Below, in pieces: positions 15,787-24,570 of a DNA stretch of 64,000 nt. The stretch covers positions 4,340,001 to 4,404,000 of the forward strand of contig NZ_RJJY01000001.1 in the NCBI RefSeq assembly GCF_003751085.1. Direction: 5' to 3'. Position 1 is the first letter of the stretch; each line of letters starts with the position of its first letter. A program made the position numbers and the translations under genes. The notes under the pieces are model-generated. The model saw only the letters and a list, made by a program, of their open reading frames with translations. It did not search any database and had not been told where the DNA came from. Source of the stretch: Micromonospora sp. Llam0 (GTDB lineage: Bacteria; Actinomycetota; Actinomycetes; Mycobacteriales; Micromonosporaceae).

Positions 15787-18700
15787 ATGAGCATCGCCAT
15801 CGTTGGCGCCTCAGTGAGACTACCCGGGGTCGAGGATCTGGACGATCTCTGGCGCGTCGTCAGCACCGGCACGAGCCTCACCCGGCCCTTTCCGCAGCAC
15901 CGCCGGGACACCCTCAACGAGTACATCCACTACCTGCGGGCAACGACCGTCGAACCGGTCGACGACGACAGCCTCGACTTCCACAACGGCTGCTATCTCG
16001 ACTCGGTCGACACGTTCGACTACGCGGCGTTCGGGATGACGCCCCGACAGGCCGCACTGACCGACCCGCACCACCGCATGGTTCTGCGCGCCATGTTCCT
16101 CGCGCTGGAGGACGCCGGGTACTCGGCGGACCGGCTCCGCGGCAGCCGTACCGGGGTCTTCGTCGGCTTCGCGACGAACCCGGGCTCGACCTACATGGAC
16201 TACATCTCCCGGGTGGAGCCCTCCCTGAGTCAGCAGGCGATCACCGGCAACATCCCAGCGATGCTCGCCAACCGGCTGTCACACCTGCTCGACCTACGCG
16301 GTCCGAGTCTCGTCGTCGACGCCGCCTGCTCGGCAACCTTGGTCGCGGTGCACCAGGCGAAGAACGCCCTGTTGGCCGGCGACTGCGACATGGCGGTGGT
16401 CGGCGGCGCGCGGATCGTCTTCGCCCCGGTCAAGCACCCGCACTCGGCGATCGGCATCGAATCCTCCGATGGCGTGACCCGCACCTTCGACGAGGCCGCC
16501 GACGGCACCGGCTTCGGGGAGGGATCCGGGGCGGTCGTGCTCAAACGGACCGACCGGGCGCTGGCCGACGGCGACGAGATCTACGCCATCATCAAGGGCA
16601 GTGCCGTCAACCACGACGGCCACACCGACGGCATCACCAGCCCGAGCGCCCATTCACAGGCCGATCTGCTGCTCGCCGCCTGGGAGAACGCCGGGATCGA
16701 TCCGCGCACGCTCGGCTACTTCGAGGCGCACGGCACCGCCACCCGAGTGGGCGACCCGATCGAGCACGAGGGCATGAAGTTGGCCTTCGCCCAACACACG
16801 ACAGACAAGAACTTCTGTGCCGTCGGCACGGTCAAAGCCAACGTCGGGCACCTGTTCGAGGGCTCCGGAGTGATCGGCCTGCTCAAAGCGGTGGCCGTAC
16901 TACGGCACCGTCAGCTCCCGCCGCAGGCCAACTTCGTCAACCCCAATCCGCAGCTCGACTTCGCCTCCGGCCCGTTGTTCGTCCCGACCAGCCTGCAGCC
17001 GTGGGAAACCGACGGCGCGCCACGTCGCTGTGGGGTCAGCGCGTTCGGCCTCGGCGGCACCAACGCCCACGTGGTGGTCGAAGAACACATCGCGCCGGCG
17101 CCGCAAACCGGCTCAGCCGGCGACCACCCGACTGGTGAGCACCTGTTCACTCTCAGCGCGGCCACCATCCGATCACTGGCCGGGTTGTTGCGCGGCTACC
17201 TGCGGTTGATCGACGAGGGCGGGCTGGCTGGCGTCGACATCGCCGACGTCTGCCACACGACGCGGCTGTCGCGGTCGGCACACCGGTACCGAATCGCGCT
17301 GGCCGTCACCGGCGTCGACGATCTCCGTGACGGCATCGAACGGATCCTCGCCGACGACCGACCGCAGATCACCGGCGCGCTCGCCGACACCGCGCAGGCG
17401 TATCTGCGGGGTGAGTCGGTCGACTGGCGGACGCTGGCGGCGGGTCGTGCGCACCGCATCGTCCGGTTGCCCCACTACGTCTTCGACGAGACGACCGCCT
17501 GGCTGGACTTTCCGCAGGACTGGCGCCAGACCATGTCCCTGGAGCGGGCCACCACGCGGCATCCGGTCACCCACGACGTGCGGCTGCGACCGGTGCCGAT
17601 GCCGGAGGCGGCCCCCACCGACGCCGGCACGGTCCTCGCCCTGGCCGACCCGTCGACCGACGCCGAGGCGCTGCTGGCTCCCGCGTTGTCCGACGGCAGC
17701 CGGATCGTCCGGCTCGGCGAACCGGTCGGCCCGGACGGTCCGACGTTCGACGCCGACAGCCCTGCCTCGTACGAGCACCTCGTGCGGTTGGCCGACGAAC
17801 ACGGGGTCACGCATCTCGTCTACGCCCTGGCCTTCGAGTCGACGCCGGCGGATGACATCGAAGAGGTGGAACGTCGGTCGGCGAAGAACCTGCGCGGACT
17901 GTTCCACCTGTCGAAGGCGTTGATGGCGGCCGGAGCCAAACTCGACCTGATCGTGCTCACCCGGACCGCCATCAGCGCGGACGAGGGTGACGTCACGGCG
18001 GTCACCGACAACGCGGCGCTGGTCGGCTTCGGCAAGGTGCTCGTCCGCGAATACCCGTACATCCAGGTCAAGCACGTCGACGTCGATATGTCCGTACCGG
18101 TGAGCGCGGTCCGCGCCGAGATCTTCGGCGACGGATACGGATTGTCGGTGCTGCGCGGCGAGCGGCGGTTGCGGGAGGTCTTCGTCGAGGTCCCCGACAT
18201 TGAGCTCACCCCCGGGGATCCCGGCCCCCGGCCCTACCTCAGGTCCGGCGGCACGTACCTGATCACCGGCGGCACCGGCGCCCTCGGCCTCGCGGTCGCC
18301 CGCGACTTCGCCACCGCGCAGCCGGACATCACGGTCGTGCTGCTCAGCCGGTCCGGACTACCGCCGCGCGAGCAGTGGGACGAGCTGTTGACGTCGGCGG
18401 CCGATCGCGCCGTGACGACCCGGATCCAGACGGTACGCGACATCGAGTCACTGGGTGCGAGGGTGCTCGCGATGGCGGTCGACGCAGGGGACAGCAAGGC
18501 GCTCGCCGAGGCGGTGACGCAGCTGCGCGCCGGCCACGGCCGGATCGACGGCATCGTGCACGCGGCCGGGCTCCCCGGTGGCAGCACCGTCATGTTCCGC
18601 CAGCTGGACGAGTTCGACGCCGTCGTGCGGGCGAAACTGCACTCCGCCTTCGTGCTGGAGGAGTCGACCCGGACCGACCCGCCGGACTTCATCGCCCACT

Positions 18701-19398
18701 TCTCGTCGGTCGCGTCGGTGTTTCCCGCGCCGGGACAGGCCGACTACGCGGCGGCCAACTACTACCTCGACAACCTGGCCCGGTCGCGGGCGGGTGGCCG
18801 GTGCCACGTGCTCGCGCTGGACTGGGTGGCCTGGAAAGAGATCGGCATGGCCGTGGACTTCGGCACCAACGGCGACACGATGTTCAAGGCGCTGCCGACC
18901 GCCGTCGGGCTGGCCGTACTCGACGCGGGTCTGCGCTCGGACCGGTCCCGGCTGTTCGCCGGCGAACTCAACTACGGTGGCGAGCTCATCCACCTGCTGC
19001 GCTCGTACGACGTCGCGCCCTCCGACGACATCGAGGCGACCGTGCAGCAGCAGATGCACGTGCTGGAGGAGCGGCTCACGAAGGCCACCGACAAGATCCG
19101 TACGACGATCGAAGCGGTGACGGTGCAGCTCGACGGCCGGCCCGACGGGGCCTACTCCGACGTCGAGTTGTCCGTGGCGAGGTGCCTGGCGCTCGCGTTC
19201 GGCTACGACCGGCTCGACGTACAGGCCGACTTCTTCGACCTGGGCGGCGACTCGCTGATGGCGACGGCGGTGGCCAACCACATCGCGGTCTACCACGGTG
19301 TGTCCTACGACGTCGCGGACCTGCTCGCCGACCGGACCACCGCCGAGATCGCCTACCACATCGAGGACCTGCGGGACCTCGCGGCGAGTTCCATGTGA
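15787..19398 (+). CDS. AT-less modular polyketide synthase, KS-KR-ACP
   Basis: 1203 residues. KS (about 1-425) has the full triad: Cys181 in DAACSAT, His315 in EAHGTAT, His355 in NVGHLFEGSG. A linker of a few hundred residues replaces the AT domain, including VRLPHYVFDE, the usual post-AT peptide. The KR domain has a Rossmann-like region and the nucleotide motif ITGGTGALG (from residue 826), then HAAGLPGG, FSSVAS and the catalytic Tyr987 in DYAAANYY. A C-terminal carrier domain has the phosphopantetheine serine (Ser1156) in DLGGDSLMAT. There is no DH, ER or thioesterase. It should therefore make a beta-hydroxyacyl-ACP product using extender units from the AT upstream. Release is not encoded here; the condensation-like protein at 21139 may do it. 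The ATG at 15787 begins at the canonical KS N-terminus. Confidence 0.93.
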   Translation: MSIAIVGASVRLPGVEDLDDLWRVVSTGTSLTRPFPQHRRDTLNEYIHYLRATTVEPVDDDSLDFHNGCYLDSVDTFDYAAFGMTPRQAALTDPHHRMVLRAMFLALEDAGYSADRLRGSRTGVFVGFATNPGSTYMDYISRVEPSLSQQAITGNIPAMLANRLSHLLDLRGPSLVVDAACSATLVAVHQAKNALLAGDCDMAVVGGARIVFAPVKHPHSAIGIESSDGVTRTFDEAADGTGFGEGSGAVVLKRTDRALADGDEIYAIIKGSAVNHDGHTDGITSPSAHSQADLLLAAWENAGIDPRTLGYFEAHGTATRVGDPIEHEGMKLAFAQHTTDKNFCAVGTVKANVGHLFEGSGVIGLLKAVAVLRHRQLPPQANFVNPNPQLDFASGPLFVPTSLQPWETDGAPRRCGVSAFGLGGTNAHVVVEEHIAPAPQTGSAGDHPTGEHLFTLSAATIRSLAGLLRGYLRLIDEGGLAGVDIADVCHTTRLSRSAHRYRIALAVTGVDDLRDGIERILADDRPQITGALADTAQAYLRGESVDWRTLAAGRAHRIVRLPHYVFDETTAWLDFPQDWRQTMSLERATTRHPVTHDVRLRPVPMPEAAPTDAGTVLALADPSTDAEALLAPALSDGSRIVRLGEPVGPDGPTFDADSPASYEHLVRLADEHGVTHLVYALAFESTPADDIEEVERRSAKNLRGLFHLSKALMAAGAKLDLIVLTRTAISADEGDVTAVTDNAALVGFGKVLVREYPYIQVKHVDVDMSVPVSAVRAEIFGDGYGLSVLRGERRLREVFVEVPDIELTPGDPGPRPYLRSGGTYLITGGTGALGLAVARDFATAQPDITVVLLSRSGLPPREQWDELLTSAADRAVTTRIQTVRDIESLGARVLAMAVDAGDSKALAEAVTQLRAGHGRIDGIVHAAGLPGGSTVMFRQLDEFDAVVRAKLHSAFVLEESTRTDPPDFIAHFSSVASVFPAPGQADYAAANYYLDNLARSRAGGRCHVLALDWVAWKEIGMAVDFGTNGDTMFKALPTAVGLAVLDAGLRSDRSRLFAGELNYGGELIHLLRSYDVAPSDDIEATVQQQMHVLEERLTKATDKIRTTIEAVTVQLDGRPDGAYSDVELSVARCLALAFGYDRLDVQADFFDLGGDSLMATAVANHIAVYHGVSYDVADLLADRTTAEIAYHIEDLRDLAASSM

Positions 19399-19423
19399 TC
19401 GCGACCCGGGAGCTGAGGACGCC

Positions 19424-20794
19424 ATGACCGACATGACCCGCGGGCCGGCCCTACGGCAGATCGTCGGTTTCGCCCTGCCACTGACCGCGGCAAGTCTGTT
19501 CATGCAGACCTATCTGCTGGTCGACGGCATCGTTGTCGGCCGCTACGTCGGCGTCGACGGGCTCGCTGCGGTCGGGGCGAGTGGCCCACTGTTCTACCTG
19601 TTGAACGCGATGTTCATCGGACTCGGCACCGCGTTCACCATCCGGCTGGCGCATTTGCGCGGCGGCCGGCAGGACGAGCAACGACGCAACGTAGTGATGG
19701 CGCTGGCCACAGTGACCGTCGGCTGGACGATCGGATCCATCGTCCTGGTCACCGTGCTGGCCAGGCCGGTCCTGGCGTTGATGGGGATCACCGGGGCGCT
19801 GGCCGAGCAGTGTGCCCACTTCATCGGGATGCTCTCGATCGGGTTCCCCGGCATCTTCGGCTCGGCGGCGGTCAGCGCCTACCTGCGTGGTCTGGGCAAC
19901 TCCCGGGCGGCAATGTGGGTGCAGGCGGTCGGCAACGTGATCAACATCGGGTTGGCCTGGCTGTTCGTCGGCGGGATGGGGCTCGGTGTCGGTGGCGCCG
20001 CGCTGGCGACGGCGGTCTCCGCCACCGTCGCGGCGGTGGTCGGCGTCGTCGCCTCGGGCCGGCTCTACCCGCTGCCGGCGGGCCGGCCCACCCCGGACGC
20101 CGTACGACGGGAGCTCCTCGACGCCACCCGACTCGGCTTTCCGCTGGCGACGCAGCACATCATCCTGGCCCTCGGCATCATGGTGCTGGTCTGGATCATC
20201 GAACGGTACGGCGAGGCGGTGATGGCCGGCTTCACCATCGTCTCGCGGATCGAAGCGTTCACCGCGATCCTGTTCCTGTCGTTCTCCGGTGCGATGACCA
20301 CGTTCGCGGCGCAGAACCTCGGCGCGGGCGACACCGATCGGGCGCGACGGGCACTGCTGCAGACGCTCGGGCTCACCGTCGGTCTGACCGCACTGTTCTC
20401 CGCCGTGGTCCTGGCCGCGCACCGGCCGATCGTCGCCGTCTTCACCGACGACCCGGCCGCCCGCGAGATCGCCGGACGGTATCTGCTGATCATCTATCCG
20501 TTCTTCTCGCTGTACACCGTGATGGTGGTGCTGCACGGCTACCTCAACGGCGCCCGCCGGACCACGGTGCCACTGATCTGCACGATTCTCGCTTTCGGTC
20601 TGGTGCAGTTGCCCTTCGCGTACCTGCTCAGTCGACCGTTCGGCGTCCAGGCCGTGATGTGGGCCGTGGTGGTGAGCTGGACCACCGGGCTGACGTACTC
20701 GTTGTTCTGCCTGCGACACGTCCTGCTGCCACCACGTCGCACCCCGGCCGGTGACACCATGCCCACCCCCGTCGAGGCACGAGGATCATCTTGA
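19424..20794 (+). CDS. MATE family efflux transporter
   Basis: A 456-residue polytopic membrane protein with about twelve hydrophobic segments in two halves. Recognisable blocks are the N-terminal half FALPLTAASLFMQTYLLVDGIVVGRYVGVDGLAAVGASGP and the second-half segment GFPLATQHIILALG with FAAQNLGAG. MATE proteins export small molecules by Na+ or H+ antiport. A GAGG site precedes the ATG, 25 nt after the polyketide synthase stop, so it is cotranscribed and is the probable exporter of, or self-resistance to, the product. The last codons run into the hairpin block that follows, and the stop codon lies at that block's edge. Confidence 0.92.
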   Translation: MTDMTRGPALRQIVGFALPLTAASLFMQTYLLVDGIVVGRYVGVDGLAAVGASGPLFYLLNAMFIGLGTAFTIRLAHLRGGRQDEQRRNVVMALATVTVGWTIGSIVLVTVLARPVLALMGITGALAEQCAHFIGMLSIGFPGIFGSAAVSAYLRGLGNSRAAMWVQAVGNVINIGLAWLFVGGMGLGVGGAALATAVSATVAAVVGVVASGRLYPLPAGRPTPDAVRRELLDATRLGFPLATQHIILALGIMVLVWIIERYGEAVMAGFTIVSRIEAFTAILFLSFSGAMTTFAAQNLGAGDTDRARRALLQTLGLTVGLTALFSAVVLAAHRPIVAVFTDDPAAREIAGRYLLIIYPFFSLYTVMVVLHGYLNGARRTTVPLICTILAFGLVQLPFAYLLSRPFGVQAVMWAVVVSWTTGLTYSLFCLRHVLLPPRRTPAGDTMPTPVEARGSS

Positions 20795-21138
20795 CATCTC
20801 CCCTGCTGAAGCAGGGAGATTTAACCCTCACGGGTTGAGTTTTCTGCTTCGCCGACCACAGCCGACCCGAATCAACGGCAAGGGACGGGGTACCGCCCAT
20901 CGGTCTTACACAGTCTCCACAGACGTCACTTCCCACCAGCCCGGCGGTAGGCCCGACCGGCTTGGTCGTCACCGGAAGGGCAACACCACGTTAGCACACC
21001 TGTCCGTATGCCGGTGTCCCGGTGCGCGAGTAGTGGACGTCGATCCGCCTCGGCGGCGAATCGACTTTCCCTGTCCTGCTCCGCAGGAGTCCGTTTCCTC
21101 CCCGGCCGGAAGGCCGGAGTATCCACGGAAGGCATCTG
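20795..21138. mobile_element. Gene-less block with terminal hairpins, possible IS200/IS605-type remnant
   Basis: The 344-nt gap between the MATE and condensation-like genes has no supported gene. It starts with an imperfect stem ATCTCcCCTGC/GCAGGGAGAT (20796-20820, TGAA loop). It ends with TCCTGC/GCAGGA (21074-21088) and a GC stem CTCCCCGGCC/GGCCGGAG (21098-21119). Hairpins at both ends without inverted terminal repeats suggest a decayed or non-autonomous IS200/IS605-like element in minus orientation. No transposase or TnpB frame is present. The block also supplies the ribosome site of the downstream gene. It could instead be an ordinary intercistronic terminator plus promoter. Confidence 0.4.
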
Positions 21139-22551
21139 ATGACCACTGCTTACACGACCGACGTCGAATTCCACAGCGGACGAACCCGTACGTCCCCGCT
21201 GACCTGGGGTCAGGAAATGATCTGGGACCTGATCCGCGATCGCGACGACACCCGGACGTACGCCGTGCTCACCCGGTGGATGCCGATCCCGCTGCTGTTG
21301 AGCGTCGGCGACGTGCTGGAAAGCCTCGGCGAGTTGCTCCGCCGTAACGAAGCGCTGCGGACGATGTACCATCCGACGGCCAACGGCGACGCCATGCAGG
21401 AAATTCTTGGCTCAGGGGCGCTGCCGGTCGAGATGGTCGACCGGCCGGTCGACGACCCGACGGATTACACCACCATCATCACCGACTGGCTGGTACACGC
21501 CGCCGAGGCCGGCTTCGACCACGAGAAGGAACTGCCGATCCGCTTCTCGGTCATCCTGCAGGACGGGATCCCGATCCTGCTGGCCTTCGCCGTCTCACAC
21601 CTGTCGGCCGACTTCACCAGCGCCGAGCTGCTGGTCGCCGAGCTCGGCGCGATGCTGCAGGCCCGCGCGGACGGCCGACCGTGGCCACCGCCCCGGCAGG
21701 CCCGACAGCCCGCCGACCTGGCGGCGCTGGAGGGTCGGCCGGAGGGACAGCTGCGCAACGTCGAGGCGGCACGATTCATCCGGCAGCAACTCGGCCGCGC
21801 CCACCCGGAGATGCTGCCGGCTCGCGCCGTACCGGCCTCTCCCCGGTTCTTTCGCGGGCAGTTGGAGTCGTCCGCCGTCGCCGTCGCCGTCGGTCCGGCC
21901 GCCCGCCGCTATCGGACGAGCACCTCGGTACTGCTGCTGACGATCACCAGCGCGCTGATCCGCTGCGTGACCCGCGCGCGGGCCTATCCGATCGATCTGA
22001 TGCTGAGCAATCGCGCCGATCCGGCGCTGGCCGGCACGGTGTGCAATCTGAGCCAGGGAATCCTGACCGCCATCGACCTGACCCCGGACTCGTTCGCCGG
22101 GCTCGTCGCGCACTGCGGAGCGGTCACGGCGGAGGCGCGGAAGTACGGGTGGCACCGCAAGCGAGTCGTCCAGGGGATCCTCGACACCGCCGGAGCCGAC
22201 CGGGGCTGCCAGTTCAACGACATCTGGTCACAATTACCGGGCCGGCCGAGCCGGCCGTCCGCAACCGTGGCCGAAGTGCGGGCGATGACCGAATCCAGCT
22301 CGTTCTCCTGGCCGGAGCGGGTACCGGAGAAGAACAAGGACGTGTTCATGGGTGTCCGGGGCACCGCCGAACGGATGCACCTCTCGCTGTTCGCCGACAC
22401 CGTGCTGCTGCCGCCCGGCGACATCCGGGCATTCCTCGACACGTTCGAACGGACCGCCATCGAGCTGGCCTTCGCCGACGTAACGCTGGATCAGATCGAC
22501 GGCTGGTTCGCCGAGGCCAGTGCCCGGTACGCGCACCTCAACGACGGCTGA
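21139..22551 (+). CDS. Stand-alone condensation-domain-like acyltransferase
   Basis: 470 residues, the length of a single NRPS condensation domain. The entry motif WGQEMIWDLIRD resembles C1. The catalytic HHxxxDG motif appears as S153-H154-LSA-D158-F159, so the catalytic second His and structural Asp are kept while the first His and the Gly are replaced. LSNRADPALAGTVCNLSQ matches the later C5-like region and QFNDIWSQ a further one. There is no adenylation or carrier domain. In this operon it may transfer the ACP-bound beta-hydroxyacyl chain to an amine or alcohol, replacing a thioesterase; this is inference. A GGAAGG site 6 nt upstream decides the ATG. Confidence 0.78.
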   Translation: MTTAYTTDVEFHSGRTRTSPLTWGQEMIWDLIRDRDDTRTYAVLTRWMPIPLLLSVGDVLESLGELLRRNEALRTMYHPTANGDAMQEILGSGALPVEMVDRPVDDPTDYTTIITDWLVHAAEAGFDHEKELPIRFSVILQDGIPILLAFAVSHLSADFTSAELLVAELGAMLQARADGRPWPPPRQARQPADLAALEGRPEGQLRNVEAARFIRQQLGRAHPEMLPARAVPASPRFFRGQLESSAVAVAVGPAARRYRTSTSVLLLTITSALIRCVTRARAYPIDLMLSNRADPALAGTVCNLSQGILTAIDLTPDSFAGLVAHCGAVTAEARKYGWHRKRVVQGILDTAGADRGCQFNDIWSQLPGRPSRPSATVAEVRAMTESSSFSWPERVPEKNKDVFMGVRGTAERMHLSLFADTVLLPPGDIRAFLDTFERTAIELAFADVTLDQIDGWFAEASARYAHLNDG

Positions 22552-22662
22552 CCCCCGGTAGCGCTCGGCAAGGCCGTCGGATCGGGTCAGCCGAACCAGG
22601 GACCGCTCACAAACGCCTCGGCACCGGTGGGCAGTAATCGTCCACCTGTTACAGCGCGGACT

Positions 22663-22791
22663 CTGATCGCCGCCGGTGCTGCCTCGTCAACCGGCGAGCA
22701 GCCCGTCCACCTCGGCGGCGAACAGCTGGGCGGGGTCGAAGCCCATCCCGCCGAAGTGGCCGGCGAGTTCCAGCGAGAGCACCCCGTGTAG
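22663..22791. repeat. Right direct repeat bounding the polyketide island
   Basis: Same orientation as the left copy at 13315-13443 and aligned without gaps. It contains the last ~105 nt of the intact TetR gene plus 24 nt beyond its stop. The gap 22552-22662 between the condensation-like gene and this repeat shows no gene. Confidence 0.85.
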
Positions 22792-23337
22792 CCGGGTCCA
22801 GAACGCCAATGCGCGCCGCATCGCGGCTGGTGGAGCCGGATGCTCGCCGGCCCACTGCCGATGGTCGGCGAGGTGGGCGTCCAGCGGGGTCGCCGTACCG
22901 TCCGACGGGAGCGCGGAGCTGGCATCGAGCAGGACCGCCATGATCTCGGCGGCGATCCCGGTGATGTCGTCGGGCGCGTGGTACCCCGGCACCGGGGTGC
23001 CGTATATCAGCAGGTAGCGGTGCGGGTCGACGAGCGCCCAGTCGCGCAGGGTGTGTGCCAGGGCGGCCAGGTCGGCGCCGGCGTCGGCCGCCGCGCGGGC
23101 CGTGTCGGCGAAGCTGCGGTACGCGTCGCGGATCAGCTCGGTGATCAGGTCGTCCCGGTTGGCGAAGTACCGGTAGAGCGCCGGGCCGCTCATGCCCATC
23201 TGTCTGGCGATGGCGTTGAGCGAAAGTGCGGACGCCCCGGCGGTGGCGATCTGCTGCCAGGCGTGCTCCTTGATTTCGGTACGCACCTGGGCGCGGTAGC
23301 GCTCACGCGGGGTCGTCGGGCCAGCTGTCGGGGTCAT
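22687..23337 (-). CDS. TetR family transcriptional regulator
   Basis: 216 residues. The N-terminal helix-turn-helix is AWQQIATAGASALSLNAIARQMG followed by MSGPALYRYFANRDDLI. The C-terminal ligand domain resembles the TetR_C_33/WHG group (YLLIYGTPVPGYHAPDD). I chose the ATG at 23337, which begins just before the conserved region; the frame extends 24 residues further. It is divergent from a quinone-oxidoreductase-like gene, and two matching GTTA-N7-TAAC dyads lie between them, so it most likely represses both itself and that gene. Its 3' end is duplicated at the far side of the polyketide island. Confidence 0.9.
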   Translation of the reverse strand: MTPTAGPTTPRERYRAQVRTEIKEHAWQQIATAGASALSLNAIARQMGMSGPALYRYFANRDDLITELIRDAYRSFADTARAAADAGADLAALAHTLRDWALVDPHRYLLIYGTPVPGYHAPDDITGIAAEIMAVLLDASSALPSDGTATPLDAHLADHRQWAGEHPAPPAAMRRALAFWTRLHGVLSLELAGHFGGMGFDPAQLFAAEVDGLLAG

Positions 23338-23379
23338 CACCGCCACCTTCCCGGCCGGACGCGAGGACGTCAAGTCCCA

Positions 23380-23394
23380 GTTACATAGTCTAAC
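23380..23394. promoter_or_regulatory. TetR operator candidate 1 (GTTA-N7-TAAC)
   Basis: GTTACATAGTCTAAC, a 15-nt dyad 42 nt upstream of the TetR start. It shares arms and spacer length exactly with the second site at 23424. Confidence 0.6.
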
Positions 23395-23402
23395 TCTAGC
23401 GA

Positions 23403-23438
23403 TTGACATGCACGATGCCGACTGTTAGAACTTATAAC
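23403..23438 (+). promoter_or_regulatory. Promoter with overlapping TetR operator candidate 2
   Basis: TTGACA (23403-23408), a 17-nt spacer, then TAGAAC (23426-23431) form a plausible sigma-70-type promoter for the oxidoreductase gene. GTTAGAACTTATAAC (23424-23438), extended to CTGTTA/TAACAG, covers the -10 element. The centres of the two dyads are 44 nt apart, about four helical turns. The region is markedly AT-richer than its surroundings. Confidence 0.6.
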
Positions 23439-23504
23439 AGACGCGAGAACAGCTCGCGGTCGCTCTGTCGTCGCACAACAAAGTCGCACCACCAGGAGGT
23501 CGTC

Positions 23505-24536
23505 ATGAATGCTGCCGAATTCGTCGAGGTCGTCCTGCCGGGCACGGTCGAGCCGGACGGCCTGGAGATCCGTCCCGGCGCGATCCCCACCCCCGGCACC
23601 GGTCAGGTCGTCGTCCAGATGGAGGCGACCGGGGTCTCCTTCGCCGAGCAGCAGATGCGCCGGGGCCGGTACTTCGACCAGCCGCCGTTCCCGTTCGTCC
23701 CCGGCTACGACCTGGTCGGCACGGTCCACACGGTCGGGTCCGGCGTCGAACAATCGCTGACCGGGACCCGGGTCGCCGCCCTGGTCAAGACCGGCGGCTG
23801 GGCCAGCCACGTCGTCGTCGACCGGGCCGACCTGGTGCCGGTGCCCGACGGGATCAGCGCGACCGAAGCGGAGACCGTCGTCCTCAACGGGATCACCGCC
23901 TGGCAGATGCTGCACCGCAAGGCACGGATCCGGGCCGGACAGACCGTCCTGGTGCACGGCGCCAACGGCGGGGTCGGCTCGATCCTGGTGCAGCTCGCCG
24001 CCGGCGCCGGCGCGACGGTGATCGGCACCGCGTCCGCCCGCCACCACGACGCCCTGCGCCAGCGCGGTGTCATCCCGATCGACTACCGCACCCCGGACCT
24101 GGTCGCCCGGGTCCGCGAGTTCGCTCCCAACGGCGTGGACGCCGTCTTCGACCATGTCGGCGGGTCGGGCATCGTCGGATCGTGGAGTCTGGTCGCCCCC
24201 GGCGGCACCCTCGTGGCGTACGGCAGCGCGTCGACCCGCGACGACACCGGCAACAAACAGTGGCCGGTGCTGAAGCTGCTCGGCCGGGTGTGGTTGTGGA
24301 ACGCGCTGCCGAACCGCCGCCACGCCTACTTCTACAACATCTGGGCCGGCCGGGCACTGGCCAAGGAGCGGTTCCGGACCCGGCTGCGGGCCGACCTGAC
24401 CCAGGTCCTCGTCGCGCTGCGGCGCGGCGACGTCACCGCCCAGATCGCCGCCGAGCTGCCGCTCACCCGCGTCGCCGAGGCGATGCGGCTGGCCGAGTCC
24501 GGCACCATCGCCGGCAAGGTCGTCCTGACCCCCTGA
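23505..24536 (+). CDS. Zinc-free medium-chain dehydrogenase/quinone oxidoreductase-like protein
   Basis: 343 residues. The N-terminal GroES-like domain includes ATGVSFAEQQMRRG and PFPFVPGYDLVGTV. The Rossmann domain has VLVHGANGGVGSILVQLA, the alanine/glycine-rich NADPH motif of the quinone oxidoreductase branch. No structural or catalytic zinc cysteines are visible, in line with reductases of quinones or alpha,beta-unsaturated carbonyls. A strong AGGAGG site lies 5 nt before the ATG. Expression is probably controlled by the divergent TetR, suggesting an inducible response to a small electrophile or xenobiotic. Confidence 0.9.
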   Translation: MNAAEFVEVVLPGTVEPDGLEIRPGAIPTPGTGQVVVQMEATGVSFAEQQMRRGRYFDQPPFPFVPGYDLVGTVHTVGSGVEQSLTGTRVAALVKTGGWASHVVVDRADLVPVPDGISATEAETVVLNGITAWQMLHRKARIRAGQTVLVHGANGGVGSILVQLAAGAGATVIGTASARHHDALRQRGVIPIDYRTPDLVARVREFAPNGVDAVFDHVGGSGIVGSWSLVAPGGTLVAYGSASTRDDTGNKQWPVLKLLGRVWLWNALPNRRHAYFYNIWAGRALAKERFRTRLRADLTQVLVALRRGDVTAQIAAELPLTRVAEAMRLAESGTIAGKVVLTP

Positions 24537-24570
24537 CCGTCCACCCGTGCGGGGGTGGGCCGTACCGCCG

